From Ruegeria atlantica (GTDB lineage Bacteria; Pseudomonadota; Alphaproteobacteria; Rhodobacterales; Rhodobacteraceae): DNA of 64,000 nt. The position numbers and the translations under genes are program-made. The notes beneath the pieces were generated by a model. The model was given only the letters and a program-made list of their open reading frames with translations, searched no databases and was not told the origin of the DNA. The stretch covers positions 310,001 to 374,000 of the forward strand of contig NZ_WQCG01000002.1 of assembly GCF_013032505.1 (NCBI RefSeq), in the 5' to 3' direction. This document shows, one piece after another, positions 54,548 through 62,339 of this stretch. Position 1 is the first letter of the stretch. Every line of letters starts with the position of its first letter.

Positions 54548-55374
54548 CGCGGGCCACCCAAAGTGGTACCAAGCATGAAAGACGGAGCGAATCCTTCGTC
54601 GTCTTCACTTGGAGGCAGTCTCATTACGTCCCGCAAACCGTCTTCGCTGACTTCACCGCCTTGTTTCCATTGCATCAGGCGTTGAGGCGTCTCCTGCGGT
54701 CCATCCGGCATGGTTTCGATGAGCTTTGACCACAACGTGAAGGCTTCCCAGATGTTCTCTAAGGGATCACTGGAGCTGGCCACTTGGCACTGGCAAAACG
54801 GCGTCCACATGGGAAAGCAGGTGGCAGCGATATCTGATGGCTGAAGTTTCCCGTCACCAATGCCAGAGACAAATTCGGCGTGGACATAGGTCAAACCGAG
54901 GTCGCGCGGGTAATCCAAAGCGGTTACGGGCCAATCACTGCGTCGGCTGGACCAAACCTTCCACAGCCCAGAAACCATGGGCGGGTAGTTGTACAAAAGG
55001 TAGATCGGAAACCCGCCGATTACCTTGGCGTAGGTTGTAATCTTGCCGACCTGATGAGCCTTGAAGGCGTCATAGCGCCCACTGGGGTATAGCCGCTTGG
55101 CTTGAACAGCGACCGGAAAATAACGGCTCAGGCTAGCGTCGAAGAGAAGCCATATGAAATCCGAGCCGTTACGGCTCTCTTTCCTTGGCCCGGTGAAGAT
55201 ATGCACCCGGTTTTCCGCCGGATGATGACGATTCAGGTGCAGTGCGAGCGACTGCGTGACCGTGTCTTCGTGATAGGGCGAACCAAGCATTTCTGCGTCC
55301 TGAAGGTCGTTCCAGACCTGCGTGGACTGGTTCTGCAACGTACGGCAGAGACAGTGACCGGACGGGCAGAACAT
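54544..55374 (-). CDS. Putative PD-(D/E)XK-type protein in the type I restriction operon
   Basis: A 276-residue protein with a possible nuclease core: E36 (YHEDTVTQSLALHL), D72 (NGSDFIWLLFD) and Q91-A-K93 (VAVQAKRL). The E...D...QxK spacing fits the PD-(D/E)XK fold and resembles the DUF6615 family. No signal peptide or membrane segment. It overlaps hsdS and the Abi_C-like gene by ATGA. It could be an extra nuclease or a toxin-like effector triggered when restriction fails. Confidence 0.65.
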   Translation of the reverse strand: MFCPSGHCLCRTLQNQSTQVWNDLQDAEMLGSPYHEDTVTQSLALHLNRHHPAENRVHIFTGPRKESRNGSDFIWLLFDASLSRYFPVAVQAKRLYPSGRYDAFKAHQVGKITTYAKVIGGFPIYLLYNYPPMVSGLWKVWSSRRSDWPVTALDYPRDLGLTYVHAEFVSGIGDGKLQPSDIAATCFPMWTPFCQCQVASSSDPLENIWEAFTLWSKLIETMPDGPQETPQRLMQWKQGGEVSEDGLRDVMRLPPSEDDEGFAPSFMLGTTLGGPR

Positions 55375-56618
55375 CAGGCAACGGCCTCCGCCTCACGAAG
55401 GCGGACTTCGCCGGACATCAACTTTGGCATGAGAAGGTCACGGGTCGCGGCGAGGGTGTTGTTCTCTGCTTGATTGTGAAGCGCCCGATCAAGCAGCGAT
55501 GCTGCGATTTCCTCGAATGCGCGAACGGGGCCTTTGTCTGGTGCCACAACAAGTCGAGTGGCGAGCGCCTTTGGTGCTACCCGTTGGTGGCTCTTCGACG
55601 TGCCGGTCACCATTCCCGTGAGCAGATTGCGAAAGCCTCTCTCGGAGAACTGCGAATACAGGTACGCTGGCCCAAATGGTTCTCGCGGCGTGTAGACGAG
55701 AAATTCGGTCGAGCAAATCTGGCGGTGCTCATCCTTCTTGCGTGGGAGCCATACCCGTTGGATTTCAGGGTTGAGCTTCGACAGTAGAACCGCGCCTTCA
55801 GGAATCAACGTCTTGTTGCTCCTGATCGTCTCCCCAAGGTCCATCGCTGGCGATTTGCCGGAATCGAAAGCTGGGATGCTGAAATGCTCGAACAGTTCGT
55901 CGGGTGCGTCTTGCGGTTTGACGGACGCCTTTTCTTGTTCCGCTATTTCATCCAGCGACTTCTGCGACCACCCCTCCGGCAAACCGTCGTCCCCGAGCGT
56001 GGCGGGGAAAAGGGTGGCGAGGGGGGCGGCTTTTTCGGGGATGGGGATCAGGCCGCCGAGGATGACGACGGGGTCGGTTGCGCCTTCCATCTTACGCCGG
56101 GTGGGGCCGAAATCGACGAACCAATCCCGGAAGATCGCCTGCGCCATCGACTCCAACGTCTCGTTCATCCGCCGGTTCAGTTCGATCTTGTCGTCGACGC
56201 ACCCAAGGAAACCAGCGATGTCATCCTGAGTGTCGCGGTCAGGGACGGAGATGCGAATGGGTGCGATGTAGTTGCGGTTCAGCGATGGCTGGGCGCTACC
56301 TGAATTGTGGGAGGCAAGGTCGAGCGTCTGCAAGAAGTAGTAGGCAAAGCGGGGGTTGTTGCCGTGGAAATCAGTCGCAAAAAGGCAGGTATTCAATGGC
56401 CAGTAGTCCACATCAACATAGCTGACAACGCCGATGGAAGCTCCGCTTCGGCCAACCGTGACGCCTGGTCCTTTTGCACGGGCTACGGAGTGGCTGCCAG
56501 TGACGCCAAACGAGCCCATTACCGGTATGTCACCTTTCTCACGGGTCGTCGTAGGCAGGTCATGACCACGTTGAAGGCTGATGAACTCGCCGAGTGTTGT
56601 ATCGTTCCACTCAGCCAT
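55374..56618 (-). CDS. hsdS: Type I restriction enzyme, specificity subunit
   Basis: A 414-residue HsdS with two target-recognition domains and conserved helical spacers: [27 protein letters not shown] ends the first half and [27 protein letters not shown] the second. It determines the DNA target recognised by both methylase and nuclease. It overlaps hsdM by 8 bases. The first domain begins [19 protein letters not shown], a common start of S subunits. Confidence 0.95.
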   Translation of the reverse strand: MAEWNDTTLGEFISLQRGHDLPTTTREKGDIPVMGSFGVTGSHSVARAKGPGVTVGRSGASIGVVSYVDVDYWPLNTCLFATDFHGNNPRFAYYFLQTLDLASHNSGSAQPSLNRNYIAPIRISVPDRDTQDDIAGFLGCVDDKIELNRRMNETLESMAQAIFRDWFVDFGPTRRKMEGATDPVVILGGLIPIPEKAAPLATLFPATLGDDGLPEGWSQKSLDEIAEQEKASVKPQDAPDELFEHFSIPAFDSGKSPAMDLGETIRSNKTLIPEGAVLLSKLNPEIQRVWLPRKKDEHRQICSTEFLVYTPREPFGPAYLYSQFSERGFRNLLTGMVTGTSKSHQRVAPKALATRLVVAPDKGPVRAFEEIAASLLDRALHNQAENNTLAATRDLLMPKLMSGEVRLREAEAVA

Positions 56619-58182
56619 CGGTTTCCACCGATGAAATCGCGCGGTTGATCAGGTCCTCCAACTCGTGGCTGGCTGCGAACTGTTCGGAGAGTGATTGTCT
56701 GAGCGCTGCGAAGCGTTCCTCAAAGACTGCGTCGTCGTCTCTGACAGAGGCAGAACCAACATATCGACCGGGTGTCAGTACATTGCCGCCTTCGCTAACC
56801 TCTTCGATGGGCACGGATTTGCAGAAGCCGGGGATGTCCTCGTACGCCTCTTCGTGGTCCTTGTTGCGCCAGCGATGGTAGGCACCGGCAATCTTCGCGA
56901 TGTCCTCTTCCCGGAACTCGCGCCGGACGCGGTCGACCATGTAGCCAAGGTCGCGCGCATCGATGAACAGGATTTCGCCGCGTCGGTCGCGGTGTCCGTT
57001 GGCGCTCTTGTCCTTGGCCAAAATCCACAGGCAGGCCGGGATTTGCGTCGAGTAGAACAACTGCCCCGGCAAGGCGACCATAGCATCGATGGCGTCGGTT
57101 TTGATCATCGCTGTACGGATGTCGCCTTCGCCCGATTGCTGCGACGACATAGAGCCGTTGGCGAGCACCACACCCGCCGTGCCGCGCGGGGCAAGGTGAT
57201 GGTAGATGTGCTGCAACCACGCGAAGTTTGCGTTGCCCACCGGCGGCACGCCGAACTTCCAGCGCCCATCGTCGCGCAGCCGCTCACCGCCCCAGTCGGA
57301 TATGTTGAACGGCGGGTTGGCGAGGATGAAGTCGGCGCGCAGATCGGGCAGTTCGTCTCGGTGAAAACTGCCCTCGTTGTTCCAGCGGATGTCCGCATCG
57401 ATCCCCTGAACGGCGAGATTCATCTTAGCCAAACGCCACGTCGTGTGGTTGATTTCCTGCCCATAGACGGAGATTGCATCCCGCCGCCCGCCGTGGTCTT
57501 CGATGAACTTCTCAGACTGCACGAACATCCCGCCAGAGCCGCAGCAAGGGTCATAAACGCGGCCCTCGTAGGGTTCGAGCATGTCGACCAACGTGCGGAC
57601 TACAGAGCGCGGCGTGAAGAATTCTCCACCGCGCTTGCCTTCAGTCGAAGCAAAACCAGACAGGAAGTATTCGTAGACACGCCCCAACAAGTCCTTCGCG
57701 CCGCCATCGTGCATGGGGATGTTGGAAAAGAGGTCAATCAGCTCGCCCAGCATGATCTTATTCAGAGTCGGGCGACCGTAGTTCTTCGGAAGAACACCTT
57801 TCAGGCTTTCGTTGCTGGGGACGTTTTCGATGGCCTCCATGGCCCGGTCGATCAGTCCGCCTATGTCGACCTTCTTGCCGTCCTCAAGCTGGATTTCTGA
57901 TCGCTTGGCATTTGCCTGCAGGTAGGACCAGCGCGCCTCCTTCGGGACCCAAAACACATTCTCGGCGAGGTATTCGTCCGGGTCTTCTGGGTCTGCCCCA
58001 TCCTCCTCACTCAGCCTCGCATGGAGCGCGTCGAAGGCATCCGAGATATACTTCAGGAAGATCAGGCCCAGCGCGACATGCTTGTACTCAGAAGGTTCTA
58101 GGTTGCCCCGCAGCTTGTCGGCGGCTTTGAAGAGGTCAGCCGCAAATTCTAAATCACTTTTTCGGTCGCTCGTGCCGGACAA
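56611..58182 (-). CDS. hsdM: Type I restriction enzyme, methylase subunit
   Basis: A 523-residue N6-adenine methyltransferase. The SAM motif is [13 protein letters not shown] and the catalytic motif is NPPF ([12 protein letters not shown]). The N-terminal helical domain ([31 protein letters not shown]) is typical. The start appears to be TTG 58182, nine bases after GGGAG; no ATG fits better. It is the first gene of the minus-strand defence operon. Confidence 0.95.
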   Translation of the reverse strand: MSGTSDRKSDLEFAADLFKAADKLRGNLEPSEYKHVALGLIFLKYISDAFDALHARLSEEDGADPEDPDEYLAENVFWVPKEARWSYLQANAKRSEIQLEDGKKVDIGGLIDRAMEAIENVPSNESLKGVLPKNYGRPTLNKIMLGELIDLFSNIPMHDGGAKDLLGRVYEYFLSGFASTEGKRGGEFFTPRSVVRTLVDMLEPYEGRVYDPCCGSGGMFVQSEKFIEDHGGRRDAISVYGQEINHTTWRLAKMNLAVQGIDADIRWNNEGSFHRDELPDLRADFILANPPFNISDWGGERLRDDGRWKFGVPPVGNANFAWLQHIYHHLAPRGTAGVVLANGSMSSQQSGEGDIRTAMIKTDAIDAMVALPGQLFYSTQIPACLWILAKDKSANGHRDRRGEILFIDARDLGYMVDRVRREFREEDIAKIAGAYHRWRNKDHEEAYEDIPGFCKSVPIEEVSEGGNVLTPGRYVGSASVRDDDAVFEERFAALRQSLSEQFAASHELEDLINRAISSVETDG

Positions 58183-58310
58183 ATCACTGTTCTCCCGTTG
58201 TTTTTGGTCACTCTAGAGCAAGGCGAGAGCGGAAGAAAGGTCTTCTCCTCATACGCGATTAACTGCGGTTCAATCCAACATGCTTGGCGCAATCCTCATT
58301 TGCCGAGGCT

Positions 58311-58329
58311 GAAGCTCGGCGCGAGCTTC
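58311..58329 (-). terminator. Hairpin directly after the integrase gene
   Basis: GAAGCTC (58311-58317) and GAGCTTC (58323-58329) form a perfect 7-bp stem one base after the integrase stop. No T run follows on the minus strand, so termination strength is uncertain; it may separate integrase from hsdM expression. Confidence 0.35.
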
Positions 58330-58330
58330 T

Positions 58331-59611
58331 TCACCGGCGACCAGCGTCAGATAGCGCGGCTTGAAACCTAAGCATGGCAAGCATTTCATCGTCGCCGTCC
58401 ATTTGCGGTTCATCGTCTTCAACGATCCCGCTCCAAATCGCTAAATACTTTGCTGCGGTCGAGGGGGACAAATGGGCGTAGGCTCTTTGTGTTGTTTGGG
58501 TATTTGAGTGTCCGAGAAGCTTGGAGACCACTTCGAGCGGCATTCCATCGTTGAGATACAACGTGCCCAGTGTTTTGCGCAGTGTATGCGCCCCCAACGG
58601 TTTCGGGCGGACTTTTTTCCAAACCAATATTTGATGATTCTTCGTCACCGGAAGTTCGTCGGCGGGCTTGTTCAATGGTTTCCGGGTCTTCCCGATGCCG
58701 TAGGCAGACGGTCTTGGAAAAACGTACTTGTCCGACCAGCGGGGCAGGGAACGCAGAAGGTCAATTTGAAGCGGCCCGAGAGGAAACACTTTGTCTTGCC
58801 GCGTCTTGTAGCGTTCAGCGGGAATGGTCCAAGCTCCCGCGTCTAGATCAAGGTCTGCCCATTCCATTTCTCGTGCTTCTTCTCCCCGACACGGGAAGAT
58901 CATCAAAAAGCGGAGCAAGGCGACCCCCACAGGATAGTCATCCTGCGCCACTTTTATATGGTCGGCCAAGTTTTTCATGTCCTCGCGTGTAAAGACCGCG
59001 ACACGCACAGTTCGTGCTTTCATTTCCACCGTCTCGACGGGGTTCGCAATCATGTCGCCTCGTTTTCGCGCAATGGTGCATAGCTTCGAAACATATGAGA
59101 CCCATCGCCGTACTGTGTCCGGCGAGTACGGTTTGGCGCGTGGTTTTCCGGACGGGGTCAACGGATGTTCATGCAGTTTCTTGTTGTACCACTCTTGCAG
59201 GGTGGCGTTGCTGAGGCGGGACAGCTTCGTTTTGCCTAGGTCTGGCCCGATGTGCTTTACCCACGCGCTGCGCATGTCGTTGGCGTGTCGCTCACCTATC
59301 AGCGACGAATAGTGTTCGTTCCAAACCTTAAAGACGTCCGCCAAGGTTTCGACCGTCGAAAAGTTGTCATCTGCGACCAGCTTGCGGGCACGGTCGCGAG
59401 CCTCGGCAACGCTTATTGTTCCAACCTTCTCGATTTTTTCCTGTTTGCGCTTTCCGTCTATCTTGGACGTCCAGCGGGCAACGAAGGTCTTAGCGGTAGG
59501 CGTTAGCCTGACCAATAGTTCCGGTACCTCTGTGTCCGTGACCCACTGTCCGTCTTTCTCGTGGTCAAGTCGGTCGATCACCGCTTTGGTTAGTTTGACC
59601 CTGTCCCCCAA
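58331..59611 (-). CDS. int: Tyrosine site-specific integrase
   Basis: A 426-residue phage-type integrase. Catalytic elements are the first Arg in CRGEEAREMEW, HTLRKT (H and second Arg), and LGHSNTQTTQRAYAH with the nucleophilic Tyr. The N-terminus (VKLTKAVIDRLDHEKDGQWV) is an arm-binding-type domain of integrases that use tRNA genes. The start is probably TTG 59611, five bases after GGAGG; a TTG four codons upstream lacks its own site. It reads inward from the right attachment repeat, which lies 180 bases away, and should insert the element in tRNA-Leu. Confidence 0.95.
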   Translation of the reverse strand: MGDRVKLTKAVIDRLDHEKDGQWVTDTEVPELLVRLTPTAKTFVARWTSKIDGKRKQEKIEKVGTISVAEARDRARKLVADDNFSTVETLADVFKVWNEHYSSLIGERHANDMRSAWVKHIGPDLGKTKLSRLSNATLQEWYNKKLHEHPLTPSGKPRAKPYSPDTVRRWVSYVSKLCTIARKRGDMIANPVETVEMKARTVRVAVFTREDMKNLADHIKVAQDDYPVGVALLRFLMIFPCRGEEAREMEWADLDLDAGAWTIPAERYKTRQDKVFPLGPLQIDLLRSLPRWSDKYVFPRPSAYGIGKTRKPLNKPADELPVTKNHQILVWKKVRPKPLGAHTLRKTLGTLYLNDGMPLEVVSKLLGHSNTQTTQRAYAHLSPSTAAKYLAIWSGIVEDDEPQMDGDDEMLAMLRFQAALSDAGRR

Positions 59612-59632
59612 CTTTTCCTCCAAAATGTGGTT

Positions 59633-59680
59633 CTGCTACAATCCTGCTACGCGCATATCGCAAAAATCAGGTTTGGTAGC
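59633..59680. repeat. Right-end GCTAC repeats, candidate integrase arm sites
   Basis: CTGCTACAATCCTGCTACGC at 59633-59652 matches 41673-41692 with one mismatch in 20. A complementary GTAGC is at 59676-59680. Sites shared by both ends of an element, internal to the attachment repeats, are expected for integrase arm binding. They also overlap the integrase promoter region. Confidence 0.6.
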
Positions 59681-59803
59681 AGAATTCGGCGAAAGCAAGG
59701 CAAAGCCCAAGAAAACTTAAAATATGACTAAAAAGTAATGGCTTAAATATCGCGGACCTATTCTGGAAAATGTCACAACTTACCCCGAAAAATCCCTAGG
59801 ATT

Positions 59804-59860
59804 CAGATTTAGGTTCTGGCGCCGCAAGGCGTGGGGGTTCAAGTCCCTCCACCCGCACCA
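59804..59860 (+). repeat. Right attachment repeat, 57-bp copy of the tRNA-Leu 3' part
   Basis: Identical to 41556-41612. Only the 3' two-thirds of the tRNA is present, with no D arm or 5' acceptor, so it is not a functional tRNA gene. It marks the right border of the element. Confidence 0.93.
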
Positions 59861-60073
59861 AACTTTTCCCAAGGGTTTTCGCTTTGCGGTCCGGCTGAAC
59901 ACGGCATTTGGCTAAAGTCTAAGCCTTGTTCTCGACGGTCGACTGAATTTCGGCTTCTGAGCACTCATGCACTACCGTTCAGCGAATTTCTATTCAGGTG
60001 CAACTGGGGCGACAACCCAGATCGCTATGGCTTCAAAATGCGGGTTACATGCCGCTTAGAATGAGACGTGTCG
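59861..60073. other. Chromosomal spacer after the element
   Basis: No convincing gene. A plus-strand frame that starts in the tRNA fragment is an artefact of the repeat. The 151 bases at 60286-60436, beyond the small membrane protein gene, are likewise empty. Confidence 0.5.
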
Positions 60074-60285
60074 TCATGAGAACAGGTAGTAGATCGTGGG
60101 AGACGTGAATAAAACTGCCGCTGCGACGGCAAGCCAAACCAGCACGCATACCCAATATGTTCCTGGGTTTTCTGCCCGAATGACCCGTTCCCACATGTAG
60201 GTCGAACCAAAAACCAAATCACGAACGGCCCATATGAACAGGCCAAGCCCAACAAAAAAACCAGATATCCATAATACCCTCGCAT
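60074..60285 (-). pseudogene. Small two-segment membrane protein gene with an apparent frameshift in a T run
   Basis: From ATG 60285 the frame reads MRGYYGYLVF and reaches a run of seven T. Reading one extra base there would continue as FVGLGLFIWAVRDLVFGSTY and then a second hydrophobic stretch (WVCVLVWLAVAAAVLF), ending in TIYYLFS and a stop at 60074. That restored 70-residue product is a sensible two-helix membrane protein, while the unshifted frame loses its character and runs to 60025. Either a one-base deletion, a slippage-controlled gene, or a sequencing error. No family recognised. Confidence 0.5.
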
Positions 60286-60436
60286 GGTAAGTCTGGTTTT
60301 ATGTAAGTTGTCAAAATTGATTGTTCAATCTCACATTGCTTTTAAAGAGTAGTTGCGGCGCAAGGAATTTGGCTGATGTGGCGCTGACGGCGACTTCTTC
60401 AGCTTGGCGATGCCCGTTTAGGGCTTAAAAAAGCAG

Positions 60437-61594
60437 CTATTGCCCCGCTAACCCCATTTGGCGCACCGCCAAATCGCGCATTATCTCTTCGGATCCGCCA
60501 CCAATCGCCATGATTTTAATCTCGCGCCAGACGCGTTCGACCGGATTGCCCAGCATATAGGCGGCACCACCAAAGATCTGCATGGCCTCGGATGCAACAA
60601 ACTGCAGCGACGTGGTGGCCTGCACCTTGGCCTTGGCAAGTTCAGCCACGGGCATCAGGCCCTGCTCAATCGCCCAGCAGATGCGTTCGATATATGCCTC
60701 GTTCATTTCAATTCGGGCGGACATTTCCGCAAACTTGTGGCCAATAACCTGATGTTCGATCAGCCGTTTTCCGAATGTCTCACGTTCGCGAGCCCAGTCC
60801 AGCGCGCTGTCGAAACACAATTTCATCATGCCTAACGAAGCGGACGTCAGGCCAAGCCGTTCAAAGTTGAAATTGTCCATGATTGCTACGAAGCCCTTGT
60901 TCTCGGGCCCAAGAAGCGCGTTTGCATCCAACTCACAGCAATCAAAATGTAGTGTCGCCTGCTGTGAGCTATGCCACCCCATCTTGCCACCTAACGGTGT
61001 ACGGCTGAACCCGGGCGCGTTATGAGGGACCAAAAACAAAGAGATACCGGTCAATCCAGGACCACCAGTACGGGCGCCAATCACAAACCATTCGGCATCC
61101 ATCCCTCCGGTGATATAGGTTTTTTCCCCATTCAGTATCCACTTACTGCCTTTGCGCTCGGCTCGGGTTTGTATACTGGCCACGTCAGAACCTGCGCCCG
61201 GTTCGGTGATCCCAAGCGCCGACATCATGCGTCCCGAGATAATCTCGGGCAGAACCTTCAGTTTGAATTCTTCCGAAGCAAATCTTGCAATTGGACTGAT
61301 TGAAATCGTACGCCCGCCGACTGCGGCACCGATACCGGATGCACCACAGCCAAACAGGATTTCGCTGTAGTCATGGCGCATGAACGCGTTGTCAAAACCC
61401 AGACCACCATATTTCTCATCAATCCCAAAGCCGAAGACCCCAAACTCGGCGATTGCGGCATGCAGTTCCCAAGGGACGCCGCGATTTGCCTCCCATTGGT
61501 CAATGTGAGGTTTGATTTCAGTGTCGACGAAGCGACTAAAGTTCCGGCGAAAAGCGTCACGTTCCGGGGTCATGAAAGGGGATGGCAGTGTCAT
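60437..61594 (-). CDS. Acyl-CoA dehydrogenase, possibly citronellyl-CoA-type
   Basis: A 385-residue FAD-dependent acyl-CoA dehydrogenase. FAD and substrate motifs are visible: LGITEPGAGSDVASIQT, WILNGEKTYITGG, and the C-terminal QIFGGAAYMLGNPVERVWREIKIMAIGGGSEEIM with the Glu of the GSEE motif. With a TetR gene and an AtuA-family gene next door it resembles AtuD of the acyclic terpene route, oxidising a branched acyl-CoA. A short or branched-chain fatty acid is equally possible. The ATG overlaps nothing downstream; its own start overlaps the TetR stop (ATGA). Confidence 0.92.
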   Translation of the reverse strand: MTLPSPFMTPERDAFRRNFSRFVDTEIKPHIDQWEANRGVPWELHAAIAEFGVFGFGIDEKYGGLGFDNAFMRHDYSEILFGCGASGIGAAVGGRTISISPIARFASEEFKLKVLPEIISGRMMSALGITEPGAGSDVASIQTRAERKGSKWILNGEKTYITGGMDAEWFVIGARTGGPGLTGISLFLVPHNAPGFSRTPLGGKMGWHSSQQATLHFDCCELDANALLGPENKGFVAIMDNFNFERLGLTSASLGMMKLCFDSALDWARERETFGKRLIEHQVIGHKFAEMSARIEMNEAYIERICWAIEQGLMPVAELAKAKVQATTSLQFVASEAMQIFGGAAYMLGNPVERVWREIKIMAIGGGSEEIMRDLAVRQMGLAGQ

Positions 61595-62226
61595 TCGACC
61601 TCCTCGACGTAATGTTCCGGCCCGGGCTGAAGCTGGCTTTCCATCATGCGGGCAAAGCGATCCATCATCTGAGTCAGGTATTCCGGCGAGGACACAAATT
61701 TCTCATGTAACAGCAAGCCGCGCAGGAAGTTTCGAGTGATACTCCACAAAAGCGCGGTATCATCACGGTCGCCCGATATGCTGGCGTATCGGGCTGAGAT
61801 CAGGCTCAGGTTCGATTTGTCCCAATCTCTCAGGCTTTGTTCGAGCAGTCCGAACAGTTCCGCGTCGGTACGGCAAGCAACCAGAATTTCGACTATGGCG
61901 CGCCCGCCTGCGGAATTTACGATATTGGCCCAGGCAGACATGATCAGATCATAAACCGGCTGAGGTGCGCGATCCTGAGACCCTGGCGGGATTTGCGCTT
62001 TGCTCAGCAGCTGCAAGGCGGTCGCAGCGACCAGAGCCTGTTTCGTAGGGAAATGATGCGTAATTGCGCCACGCGAGATACCCGCTTTGGCCTGCACCTT
62101 GGCAAAGGTTGTCTCTGCATATCCCATCTGATCAAGGCACGTGACCGTGGCATTGCAGATTTTTGCCTGCATATCCCGGGATCTTTGATCCTGGACCGAG
62201 GGTTTCTTTTGAATCGTTTCCGTCAT
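61591..62226 (-). CDS. TetR-family transcriptional regulator
   Basis: A 211-residue repressor with an N-terminal helix-turn-helix (TFAKVQAKAGISRGAITHHFPTKQALV, about residues 41-67) and a helical ligand-binding part. Divergent from the AtuA-family gene across 113 bases and coupled to the acyl-CoA dehydrogenase, so it probably controls both, with an acyl-CoA as effector. Confidence 0.92.
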   Translation of the reverse strand: MTETIQKKPSVQDQRSRDMQAKICNATVTCLDQMGYAETTFAKVQAKAGISRGAITHHFPTKQALVAATALQLLSKAQIPPGSQDRAPQPVYDLIMSAWANIVNSAGGRAIVEILVACRTDAELFGLLEQSLRDWDKSNLSLISARYASISGDRDDTALLWSITRNFLRGLLLHEKFVSSPEYLTQMMDRFARMMESQLQPGPEHYVEEVE

Positions 62227-62339
62227 CTTCCGTGGCGTCGCTGTGGCAGATCATCGTTGACCAGCGTGATCGGCAAATCATAAAAACAGAACAGTCGGTC
62301 TGTAAACTGCAGATCGCGCCAAAACGGGAGAGACGTGGC

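Larger units (their letters stand above)
41556..59860. mobile_element. Integrative element of about 18.3 kb in tRNA-Leu
   Basis: Bounded by identical 57-bp repeats made of the tRNA-Leu 3' part. It contains a tyrosine integrase at the right end, a small HTH protein at the left end, a primase-helicase, a serine recombinase and a type I restriction-modification defence operon. No structural phage genes or conjugation genes are seen, so it resembles a satellite-like or integrative mobilisable defence island rather than a prophage. The chromosome continues on both sides with unrelated genes. Confidence 0.92.

Noticed and set aside
56695-57900. A 401-codon plus-strand frame inside hsdM
   Set aside because: The minus-strand frame encodes a full methylase with SAM and NPPF motifs; the plus frame is its complement with no recognisable content.
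59804-59860. A second tRNA-Leu gene at the right end
   Set aside because: Only the 3' 57 bases are present; the 5' acceptor half and D arm are missing.
41528-59860. Prophage interpretation of the tRNA-bounded island
   Set aside because: No capsid, terminase, portal, tail or lysis genes are seen between the repeats.
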